A DNA stretch of 6,375 nt from the NCBI GenBank assembly GCA_900754715.1, contig CAAEDX010000059.1, positions 1 through 6,375 on the forward strand, written 5' to 3'. The notes below the pieces were generated by a model that saw only the letters and a list, made by a program, of their open reading frames with translations, was not told the DNA's origin and made no database searches. Every line of letters begins with the position of its first letter. The stretch's first letter is position 1. The translations under genes were made by a program, and so were the position numbers. The stretch is from Erysipelotrichaceae bacterium. GTDB taxonomy: Bacteria; Bacillota_I; Bacilli_A; Erysipelotrichales; Erysipelotrichaceae. Below are positions 1 to 5,346 of the stretch, piece after piece.

Positions 1-712
1 ATGCCAGGATCGTCAGAGGAGCGATGATCCCAAACAGCTGCAGATACGGGCCGCTTTCCGCAGGGAGCGGCAGCGTGCCGGACAGATAGTAAGGAAGATA
101 TCTGCTGCAGTCGATCTGAAAGAATGCGCCGGCTGCGCTCATCAAGAGGAAGATGGCGCCAAAACTGTAAAACATCATGAACAGGATGGGCAGGACCTTT
201 CCCCCGATGATGTGGATGAGCAGTGAGAGGATCAGCGCGATCATTTCTGCGCAAAGCAGCTGAGCCAGCAGGAAGAGCAGATAGTCCGGCAGGATGAGCG
301 TGCCGGTGCGGCCGGCGATCGCGCAAAGCCAGAAGGATGACCATAAGACGCCGATCAGGATATACAGGCACCAGATGGCCGCGAAGGTCATGATCCTGGC
401 GAAGATCAGCTTTTCTTTGTGCTGAAAGAACGGATAGATGCTTTTGACATAGCGGCTCTGGTATTCCTCGCTCAGAAAGAGGATGTAGGCCAGAAAGACG
501 AAAAAGAGGAAGATGGCGTTCTTGGGCAGGAAGGCAAGATAATCAGCCAGCGTGGAAGTCCGCCCGTCAAAGGCCGCAAACGAAGTGTTGCTGACGATGA
601 CACCTTCTGTTGAGACAAGCAGGATGGTTATGAGCGTATAAAGCAGGGTGACCACGAAGAAGAAACGAGAATGCCGCAACCGGTAGACATCGCTCTTAAA
701 TAGATTCCACAT
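1..712 (-). CDS. ABC-2 type transporter permease, BcrB/LanE-like (partial, C-terminus outside window)
   Basis: The membrane half of an ABC exporter, probably pairing with the ATPase encoded just upstream to expel or remove a peptide-type antimicrobial from the membrane. Reading the minus strand from the ATG at 712-710 gives 237 codons without a stop to the window edge. The protein starts MWNLFKSDVYRLRHSRFF, the charged amphipathic N-terminus usual for ABC-2 permeases. Hydrophobic segments lie near residues 17-35, 64-81, 105-130, 143-168 and 172-196, with another beginning near 224. The loop at 82-106 (EEYQSRYVKSIYPF, then KEKLIFARI) resembles the EY...G..KN...SR region of bacitracin/lantibiotic-resistance permeases. 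The start lies one base past the ATPase stop codon, and the ribosome binding site GGAGGT sits inside the last ATPase codons, so the two are translationally coupled. The family call is by pattern; the substrate is unknown. Confidence 0.85.
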   Translation of the reverse strand, partial: MWNLFKSDVYRLRHSRFFFVVTLLYTLITILLVSTEGVIVSNTSFAAFDGRTSTLADYLAFLPKNAIFLFFVFLAYILFLSEEYQSRYVKSIYPFFQHKEKLIFARIMTFAAIWCLYILIGVLWSSFWLCAIAGRTGTLILPDYLLFLLAQLLCAEMIALILSLLIHIIGGKVLPILFMMFYSFGAIFLLMSAAGAFFQIDCSRYLPYYLSGTLPLPAESGPYLQLFGIIAPLTILA

Positions 713-713
713 C

Positions 714-1622
714 TCATTCACCTCCATTCTTGCGGAAAAAATATTGTTCCAGGGACTGATGATGCCAGGAGCATTCCAGGACAGGCACATCATGCTTCAC
801 TAACAGCGCGATCAGCGCCGCGCTGTCGGTCTCTTCAGTGATCTTGATGTCGCTGTGATTCAAGATCCGGTAATTGCGGATATGCAGCAGCTCTTCCAGA
901 CAGACGGCCGCCTGTCTGCTGTCGGCGGTGCGCAGCAGCAGATAGTCTTTGCTTTTGTCTTCCAGCTCCGCCCTGCTCAATTGTTCCACGATCCTTCCGT
1001 TTTTCATGAAGCCATAGGAGGTGGCCAGCTTGCTCAGCTCCTCCAGCTGATGCGAGCTGATGAAGATGGTCTTGCCTTGTTCGCGGTTCAGCCGGATGAG
1101 CAGGCTGCGTATAGCTTCGAAGCCTCTGGGATCGATGCCGTTAGATGGCTCATCCAGAATGAGCAGATCAGGATCGCCGATCAGGGTCATGGCGATGGCC
1201 AGACGCTGCTTCATGCCTAAAGAAAAGGCGCTAACACGTTTGTTTCCCGTCTTGCCGATATCACAGAGATCGAGGATGTCTTGCAGTTCACGTTCTTTTG
1301 CCACGCCCATGGCCAGTGCTTTTGTCTTCATGTTTTCAAAAGCGGAAAGCGTTGGAAGCAGCCCCGGTTCCTCGATCAGCGCGCCGACGCGGTGATACAG
1401 AAAGTCATCTGCTTCCGGAGCGTTTCCCAATAAGGAAAAGCTGCCGGATGTCGGATGGATCGCTCCGGCGAGCATCTTCATCAGCGTGCTCTTTCCAGCT
1501 CCATTTTCGCCGATCAGACCGAAGATCTCTCCGCGTGGGATATTCATCGTGACATCATCGACCGCGCGTGTCTTGCGGTAAGTCTTGCTGAGCGCGTGTG
1601 TAGTGATCGCATAGGTTTGCAT
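714..1622 (-). CDS. ABC transporter ATP-binding protein, bacitracin/lantibiotic resistance type (BcrA/LanF-like)
   Basis: Cytoplasmic ATPase subunit of an exporter, 302 aa, the usual length for the BcrA/LanF group. Visible motifs: Walker A GENGAGKST (39-46 after G38), signature SLGMKQR (134-140), Walker B LLILDEP (153-159), D-loop NGID (161-164) and switch histidine H191 in SSHQ. Where most ABC proteins have a Q-loop glutamine, this one reads LIEEPGL (82-88). That is the glutamate 'E-loop' typical of lantibiotic-immunity ATPases. The C-terminal 90 residues are a less conserved domain ending in a YFF motif common in this family. AAGGGAGAG sits about 8 bases before the ATG. The gene follows the response regulator after 79 bases and is followed directly by the permease. 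The role in peptide-antibiotic resistance is inferred from the family; bacitracin, lantibiotic or host peptide as substrate cannot be told apart. Confidence 0.93.
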   Translation of the reverse strand: MQTYAITTHALSKTYRKTRAVDDVTMNIPRGEIFGLIGENGAGKSTLMKMLAGAIHPTSGSFSLLGNAPEADDFLYHRVGALIEEPGLLPTLSAFENMKTKALAMGVAKERELQDILDLCDIGKTGNKRVSAFSLGMKQRLAIAMTLIGDPDLLILDEPSNGIDPRGFEAIRSLLIRLNREQGKTIFISSHQLEELSKLATSYGFMKNGRIVEQLSRAELEDKSKDYLLLRTADSRQAAVCLEELLHIRNYRILNHSDIKITEETDSAALIALLVKHDVPVLECSWHHQSLEQYFFRKNGGE

Positions 1623-1643
1623 ATGATCTCTCCCTTCGTTTTT

Positions 1644-1664
1644 ACTATAGGGGATGAATATTCA
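1644..1664 (-). promoter_or_regulatory. possible internal promoter and palindrome before the ABC ATPase gene
   Basis: On the minus strand a TATAGT box (plus 1644-1649) lies about 20 bases before the ATPase start. Just upstream of it is the perfect 10-bp palindrome TGAATATTCA (plus 1655-1664), and further upstream is a pyrimidine-rich run (CTTTCTTTCC then TTTTTCTTTG). No good -35 box is seen (TTGTGG at 19-base spacing is the nearest), as is common in activator-dependent promoters. Response regulators of peptide-sensing modules often drive the transporter genes from such a separate promoter. Placement in the 79-base gap is the main support. Confidence 0.4.
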
Positions 1665-1701
1665 GAAACCACAAAGAAAAAGGAAAGAAAGTGTAAAGAT
1701 A

Positions 1702-2373
1702 TCACATTTCTTCCTGATTCAGCCGGAATCCGATCCCCCAGACGGTCTCAATCAAGTCTTTCTTGCCGCATTTCCCGCGGATATTGCTGATGTGGACCGC
1801 GACGGTCTTGTCATCGGCCGCAAAAACGTCTTCCCAGGCATATTCATAGATCTCGCGTTTGGAAAATGCACGTCCGGGATATTGCATGAGCAGTTCCATG
1901 ATGCGGTATTCATGGCGGGTGAGCGTGATCCGTCGATCTTCGATCATCAAGGTGCGCTGATCATCCAGCAAGGTCAATGCGCCGCAGCGCAGGGTGGTGT
2001 CAGCACAGCGCTGTCCGCGCCGTCGCAGCTGGGCGCGTATGCGTGCTTCCAGTTCCTCCAGAGCGAACGGCTTGGTCATATAATCATCGGCGCCGGCCTT
2101 GAGCAGATCTACTTTATGCTGTACGCTGCCTTTTGCGGAAACGACGATGACCGGCACATCATGGGCCTTGCGTATCTCATGCAGGACTTTGCTGCCATCT
2201 GCGCCCGGCAGCATCAGATCCATCAGGATGAGGTCAGGACATGTCCGCTGGACCAGCAAAAGCGCTTCAGTGCCGGAATAAGCATCCTCACAGCGAAACC
2301 CGTGTCTTTCCAGGTATTCATGCATCATCATGTGGATGGTGCTGTCATCTTCCACGATCAATATCGTCTGCAT
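1702..2373 (-). CDS. OmpR/PhoB-family response regulator
   Basis: Two-component transcription factor, 223 aa, the standard length for the family. The N-terminal receiver domain (about 1-118) has the acidic pair E8-D9-D10, phospho-acceptor D52 in LILMDLMLPG, S79 in VVSAK, and K101 in MTKPF. The C-terminal winged-helix domain (about 125-221) shows LTRHEYRIMELLM, SKREIYEYAW, VAVHISNIRGK and the final WGIGFRL hairpin. AAAGGA lies about 9 bases before the ATG. It heads a minus-strand group with the ABC ATPase and permease, so its likely targets are those genes. Its partner histidine kinase is not in the window: upstream is a divergent gene, and downstream the permease fills the sequence to the edge. 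The kinase may lie beyond the permease or elsewhere. The exact subgroup (BceR-, VanR- or SpaR-like) cannot be decided here. Confidence 0.95.
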   Translation of the reverse strand: MQTILIVEDDSTIHMMMHEYLERHGFRCEDAYSGTEALLLVQRTCPDLILMDLMLPGADGSKVLHEIRKAHDVPVIVVSAKGSVQHKVDLLKAGADDYMTKPFALEELEARIRAQLRRRGQRCADTTLRCGALTLLDDQRTLMIEDRRITLTRHEYRIMELLMQYPGRAFSKREIYEYAWEDVFAADDKTVAVHISNIRGKCGKKDLIETVWGIGFRLNQEEM

Positions 2374-2400
2374 CTCATCGATCCTTTCTCATGTAATTTC

Positions 2401-2406
2401 ATTATA
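2401..2406 (-). promoter_or_regulatory. -10 box of the response regulator promoter
   Basis: A perfect TATAAT on the minus strand, 27 bases before the response regulator ATG, predicts a leader of roughly 20 bases. The sequence 16-17 bases further upstream is T-rich (TTCTTT or CTTCTT) and is a poor -35 box, so transcription may need an activator. Confidence 0.5.
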
Positions 2407-2432
2407 CCGGATCATACTGAAAAAAGAAGTGG

Positions 2433-2463
2433 AGATGCAGCTTATCTGTCTGTATATGCATCT
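2433..2463. promoter_or_regulatory. inverted repeat AGATGCA-N17-TGCATCT in the divergent promoter region
   Basis: Two perfect 7-base half-sites (2433-2439 and 2457-2463) face each other between the two divergent -10 boxes at 2401-2406 and 2500-2505. The site lies upstream of both predicted starts, where a shared activator or repressor could act. Neither the response regulator nor the LytTR protein typically binds inverted repeats (both families usually use direct repeats), so the binding factor is uncertain. Confidence 0.3.
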
Positions 2464-2476
2464 TGCCTTTCTTTGC

Positions 2477-2505
2477 TTTTCATCCTTTTGGCATTTTTTT
2501 ATAAT
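2477..2505 (+). promoter_or_regulatory. promoter of the LytTR operon
   Basis: TTTTCA (2477-2482, 4 of 6 to consensus) is followed after 17 bases by a perfect TATAAT (2500-2505). Transcription would start near 2512, leaving a very short leader holding just the ribosome binding site. The spacing is ideal and the -35 box weak, which fits regulated expression, perhaps by the LytTR protein itself. Confidence 0.55.
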
Positions 2506-2526
2506 GATGAGGCAGGAGGGATGGGA

Positions 2527-2973
2527 ATGAAGATCAGGCTGCTATGCCATAAAGAAAAGGAACAGCAGTACATGGAAGAACTGCGGCAGGGCAATGTGGA
2601 ATTTGCGGAAGTGGCCGACCTGCTCCTCATGGAACCGCATTTTCACCTTGATGAATTGAAAGTCCGGGATGCGCGCGGCGTGCATCTGCTGAAACGGGCT
2701 CAGATCCGCTATCTGGAAAGCATGGATAATCAGGTATATGTCCATGCAAAGGATGGTGTCTATGCGATCAAGGATACGATGTATCACCTGGAGGCCCTGC
2801 TTTATCCCGCAGGTTTCCTGCGGGTGCATAAGTCGTTCATCGTCAATCGCGCGTGCATCCGATCCATACACGCTTCGCTGAACATGAAGTTTACGCTGGT
2901 GCTTGACAATGACGAGAAGCTGGAAGTGTCCAGAAGCTATTATTACCGGTTCAAGGAAGAAATCGGATTCTGA
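2527..2973 (+). CDS. stand-alone LytTR-domain DNA-binding regulator
   Basis: Transcription factor of 148 aa with no receiver domain. The LytTR domain covers roughly residues 45-148. It includes IRYLESMDNQVYVHAKDG (60-77), the helix TMYHLEALL (84-92), the hallmark FLRVHKSFIVN (97-107) and the closing LEVSRSYYYRFKEEI. The first 44 residues are short and charged, with no phosphorylatable aspartate pocket. Start choice: AGGAGGG at 2514-2520 touches an in-frame ATG at 2521 but is six bases from the ATG at 2527, so 2527 is preferred. The open frame continues far upstream only because it is antisense to the response regulator gene. It heads an operon with a membrane protein and a lipoprotein. In known LytTR regulatory systems (HdrRM and BrsRM of Streptococcus mutans) a stand-alone LytTR protein is held inactive by a co-encoded membrane protein, and the same could apply here. 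Confidence 0.92.
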   Translation: MKIRLLCHKEKEQQYMEELRQGNVEFAEVADLLLMEPHFHLDELKVRDARGVHLLKRAQIRYLESMDNQVYVHAKDGVYAIKDTMYHLEALLYPAGFLRVHKSFIVNRACIRSIHASLNMKFTLVLDNDEKLEVSRSYYYRFKEEIGF

Positions 2974-2985
2974 GGAGGGGAGAGC

Positions 2986-3648
2986 ATGAATGAAGTAACG
3001 ATGCTGATCATCGGGCTGATATTGGGCGGCATCATCTTGTACCTCGTCTATAAGCGGCTTTATGAATGGCGGATCCAAAAGGTCTTGCATGGCGGACAGG
3101 TGCGCCTGCGCCTGCCAGAGATGCGCAATGTGATCCGCGTGTATCTGATCATGAGCGTGGCAGTGACAGCTATGCTCGTGATGATGAAAACAGATGAGGT
3201 CCATCGTGCCTGTGCTGTGGAAGAAGGCAGTCAGGGCGTATTTAGTGAAGCGCAGATCAGCGCGCGGATCGCGTCATACTACGAGACGAATGAAGGGACG
3301 ATCACGATGCGCACGAACCGGGATGACGCTTATTTTGACCTGATCGTCTTGCAAAATGAAAAAAGTGATGCTTATATGATGATCTTGCAGGCCAATGAGA
3401 AGCTTGAGGTCAGCACGGATCATATGTATCGCATCGTTTTGGGCAGCGAGGATCTGGACAACACCTGGCTGTTTCAGGGCAGCGAGCTTGATGGACGTTT
3501 CGGCATCATCATCGACAGGACCGTGCATGACAGCCGCTGCGATATCCTGGAACAACAGCTGCGCATCATGGAATATGGCAGTGACCCGAATAACACGTAT
3601 ATCGATCATACAGTCACGGTCAACGCGGAAAGAGAGGTACAGCAGTGA
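2986..3648 (+). CDS. two-pass membrane protein with large extracytoplasmic domain, family not recognised
   Basis: A 220-aa protein. Residues 4-22 (VTMLIIGLILGGIILYLVY) and 50-67 are membrane segments joined by a strongly basic loop (23-49: KRLYEWRIQK..., RLRL, EMRNVIR). By the positive-inside rule that loop is cytoplasmic, so both ends would be outside. Residues 68-220 then form an acidic outside domain with two cysteines (C76, C185) and no motif I recognise. GAGGAGGGG overlaps the stop of the LytTR gene and lies 5 bases before the ATG, so the genes are coupled. It is not a DUF3021-type four-helix protein, the common LytTR neighbour. Possible role by context: a sensor or membrane anchor that controls the LytTR regulator through its basic cytoplasmic loop. 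That function is inference; the existence of the gene is well supported. Confidence 0.88.
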   Translation: MNEVTMLIIGLILGGIILYLVYKRLYEWRIQKVLHGGQVRLRLPEMRNVIRVYLIMSVAVTAMLVMMKTDEVHRACAVEEGSQGVFSEAQISARIASYYETNEGTITMRTNRDDAYFDLIVLQNEKSDAYMMILQANEKLEVSTDHMYRIVLGSEDLDNTWLFQGSELDGRFGIIIDRTVHDSRCDILEQQLRIMEYGSDPNNTYIDHTVTVNAEREVQQ

Positions 3649-4376
3649 TGAGAAAAGCATGGATGGTGATATGTTTGTTGATATTGTGTGGGTGCGTGCC
3701 CGCATCACCGCATATGGAAGCAGTGACGGCCCTGTCAGTGATCGCGGTGCCCGCAGAACAAGGGGATGTGACAGAAAGTGTGTTCTTCCGCTGCGATCAA
3801 GCGGTGAGATCCGCAGAAGTGACGGCACTGGAAGATCTGCAAGGAGAGCAGCTGGGGACCCCGGCCTTTCACACCGCATCGCTTGAAGAAGTGGAAGACG
3901 GCTTGTATATGCTCTGCTTTTATGTCAACCGGATGCCTGGCGGCGCAGCTTATCACTTTGACGGTGTTTGGGTACAGATCGAGACCGTCAGTGGCCAGCA
4001 GGAGCTGTTCATCCCGGGAGAACACCGCCTGTCTGCCGAAGCAAAGGATGCGTTCGCTGACTGGCGAGATGGCGCGTTTTTGAGCGATTCCGGGGCGTTC
4101 TTGCCAGATATGTTTCTGGGAGAGGATGACGTGCTGAAGCGGATCGAGACGCTGGATGGCCGGGCAACGGTCATTGCGGACAAGACATTGCCTTGTCCGG
4201 CCGAGGCATGCGGACCGCTTTCGTTGTCCATTCAGACAAAGGCTCCTTACGAGGCATACAGCGGCAATCTGCGCATCATCTGGGAGCGGGACGGCATGGA
4301 GCACAGTGCTATCGTGCCGATCATCCGGAGCTGGCATTATCGCGATGAAGCGCTGGATATAGAAAACGGAAGATAA
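3648..4376 (+). CDS. predicted lipoprotein, family not recognised
   Basis: A 242-aa protein with an N-terminal lipoprotein signal: basic MRKAW, a hydrophobic stretch, then lipobox LCGC with C16 as the lipid-bearing cysteine. The mature part has no transmembrane segment and is rich in strand-like patches, for example VTALSVIAV, LYMLCFYVN, GVWVQIETV and GNLRIIWERD. This suggests a beta-rich outside domain. Further cysteines lie at C49, C90 and in LPCPAEACG (C183, C188). The ATG overlaps the previous stop by one base (TGATG). A GTG at 3645 is an alternative start, with slightly better spacing to AGAGAGG at 3631-3637, and adds one residue. As third gene of the LytTR operon it may bind the same signal as, or contact the outside domain of, the membrane protein before it. 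No enzyme motif was seen and the function is unknown. Confidence 0.87.
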   Translation: MRKAWMVICLLILCGCVPASPHMEAVTALSVIAVPAEQGDVTESVFFRCDQAVRSAEVTALEDLQGEQLGTPAFHTASLEEVEDGLYMLCFYVNRMPGGAAYHFDGVWVQIETVSGQQELFIPGEHRLSAEAKDAFADWRDGAFLSDSGAFLPDMFLGEDDVLKRIETLDGRATVIADKTLPCPAEACGPLSLSIQTKAPYEAYSGNLRIIWERDGMEHSAIVPIIRSWHYRDEALDIENGR

Positions 4377-4416
4377 AGATGCTTGCCAAGCATGATGAAT
4401 GATAAAAGATAAGTAT

Positions 4417-4446
4417 TAGACATGAGATCATCCGGATCACTATAAT
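4417..4446 (+). promoter_or_regulatory. likely promoter of the flavodoxin-like lipoprotein gene
   Basis: TAGACA (4417-4422, 5 of 6 to TTGACA) and a perfect TATAAT (4441-4446) are 18 bases apart. The spacer holds the 8-bp palindrome ATCCGGAT (4430-4437). Transcription would start near 4453 and give a leader of about 53 bases. The -10 box overlaps the 5' foot of the terminator hairpin that ends the operon before it. Confidence 0.55.
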
Positions 4447-4482
4447 GTAAGTGTGGAAAGCTTTCAGCACTTGCATTTTTTT
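4444..4482 (+). terminator. intrinsic terminator of the LytTR operon
   Basis: Bases 4444-4459 pair with 4462-4477 around a centre at 4460.5: AATG, then AAGTG, then GAAA on the 5' side face TTTC, CACTT and CATT on the 3' side. There are two G-U pairs and a single G-A mismatch. A run of seven T (4476-4482) follows. The T-run is on one side only, so it works for the plus strand. It begins 68 bases after the lipoprotein stop. Confidence 0.75.
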
Positions 4483-4505
4483 GTATCTGAAGAAAGGGTG
4501 ATATG

Positions 4506-5198
4506 ATGAGAAGATACCTGAGCATCTTGATGATCTTGATGATGGGCGCATTGAGCGCCTGCAGCGATACCGCGGCACAGCCTGATGACACTCAGCCGCA
4601 GGAGCCAGCCGAAACCGAAGCTGCGCCTGCGGAAAACGAGGATGTCCGTGTCCTGGTCGCTTACTTTACCTATGCCGAAAACGCGGATCTGCCCGAGGAT
4701 GTGGATGCTTCTACATCTGCGAGCATTCAGCCTGGTGATGCGCTTACTGGCAATACCGGTCTGGTCGCGGCGATGATCGCCGATGAGCTGGATGCTGACC
4801 TGTTTTCGATCCAGACCCAGGAACGTTATCCGGATACATATGATGAGACGATCGCGCAGGGACAGCAGGAACAACAGGAGGCTGCGCGGCCCGCGCTGCG
4901 CAGCCAGGTGGAGGATATGGCCAGCTATGATGTGGTCTTTCTGGGATATCCGAACTGGTGGGGCGATATGCCTATGGCCGTATACAGCTTTCTCGATGAA
5001 TATGATCTTTCCGGAAAGCAGATCATCCCATTTGTGACATCTGGCGGCAGCGGCTTCTCCAATACGGTCGCCGCGATCGCTCAGCTGGAGCCGCAGGCAC
5101 AGATCATTGAAGGACTCGCGCTGTCTGACAGTGAGGCGCCGCAGGCACAGACACGTGTGCAGGAATGGCTGGGCACGTTGGAACTGAGCGCGGGCTAA
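4506..5198 (+). CDS. flavodoxin-like lipoprotein (Flavodoxin_4-type)
   Basis: A lipid-anchored, FMN-binding-type redox protein, 230 aa, expected on the outer face of the membrane. Signal: MRRYLSILMILMMGALSAC with lipobox LSAC (C19). An acidic, proline-rich tether follows (about 20-46). The flavodoxin fold begins at VRVLVAYFTY (47-56). The usual P-loop right after the first strand is replaced by an insertion (57-80), and GNTG appears only at 82-85, an arrangement common in lipoprotein flavodoxins of gut Bacillota. Other typical motifs: DLFSIQTQERYP (98-109), VVFLGYPNWWGDMPMAVYSFL (143-163; W151, W152 near the flavin in relatives) and PFVTSGGSGFS (175-185). Start: ATG 4506 is seven bases from AAAGGG; ATG 4503 is also possible. 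The electron donor and acceptor are unknown. It has its own promoter and is terminated at 5287-5316. Confidence 0.92.
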   Translation: MRRYLSILMILMMGALSACSDTAAQPDDTQPQEPAETEAAPAENEDVRVLVAYFTYAENADLPEDVDASTSASIQPGDALTGNTGLVAAMIADELDADLFSIQTQERYPDTYDETIAQGQQEQQEAARPALRSQVEDMASYDVVFLGYPNWWGDMPMAVYSFLDEYDLSGKQIIPFVTSGGSGFSNTVAAIAQLEPQAQIIEGLALSDSEAPQAQTRVQEWLGTLELSAG

Positions 5199-5200
5199 TT

Positions 5201-5278
5201 CATGCCGTCACTCCCGCTCTGATTCCCCAGAGAAGAGATTGCCCCCTTTATCTTTTCTCCCCAGGGACTGGCGGCATG
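5201..5278 (+). other. long two-part hairpin in the 3' region of the flavodoxin transcript
   Basis: Three bases after the flavodoxin stop, CATGCCGTCA (5201-5210) pairs with TGGCGGCATG (5269-5278), with one G-U pair. After a C-C mismatch, TCCC (5212-5215) pairs with GGGA (5264-5267). Across an asymmetric internal loop, GAGAAGAGAT (5230-5239) then pairs with ATCTTTTCTC (5250-5259), with one G-U pair and a C-rich 10-base loop. It is followed within 9 bases by the terminator. It matches no riboswitch or RNA family I can name. It could be a stabilising 3' end, a small RNA, or a regulatory leader. Confidence 0.5.
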
Positions 5279-5286
5279 GCATCATG

Positions 5287-5316
5287 GCCTCAGGCACATG
5301 CCTGGGGCTTTTTATT
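5287..5316 (+). terminator. intrinsic terminator after the flavodoxin gene
   Basis: GCCTCAGGC (5287-5295) pairs with GCCTGGGGC (5300-5308) across the loop ACAT, giving nine pairs with one G-U. TTTTTATT follows (5309-5316). This strong hairpin separates the flavodoxin gene from the ferredoxin gene at 5404. Confidence 0.85.
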
Positions 5317-5346
5317 ATGGAGGACACGTGAAGCTGGCTTTTTTTC

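Noticed and set aside
419..613. Small plus-strand frame at the left side
   Set aside because: It lies antisense to the permease; the translation is charged low-complexity sequence and no ribosome binding site was seen.
1654..2526. Long plus-strand open frame joined in frame to the LytTR gene (would give a 439-aa protein)
   Set aside because: It is antisense to the response regulator, which has all family motifs. The translation before residue 290 is not domain-like, and a ribosome binding site and promoter sit right before the LytTR start at 2527.
2542..3204. 220-residue minus-strand open frame opposite the LytTR and membrane protein genes
   Set aside because: Histidine-rich, low-complexity translation without motifs; it is the complement of a clear LytTR domain and crosses the gene boundary.
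2986..3648. DUF3021 protein, the commonest neighbour of LytTR genes
   Set aside because: DUF3021 proteins are about 130-150 aa with four membrane helices; this one has two helices and a large soluble domain.
3735..4337. 200-residue minus-strand frame opposite the lipoprotein gene
   Set aside because: The plus-strand frame has a lipoprotein signal, a ribosome binding site and operon spacing; the minus frame has none of these.
4379..4393. Inverted repeat ATGCTTG-C-CAAGCAT just after the lipoprotein stop, considered as terminator
   Set aside because: No T-run follows and the loop is one base; the real terminator is at 4444-4482. It could be a protein binding site but nothing supports one.
5224..5264. 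Direct repeat TCCCCAG (5224-5230 and 5258-5264), considered as an attachment site or mobile-element footprint
   Set aside because: Only 7 bases, inside a structured hairpin, and no integrase, transposase or inverted ends nearby.
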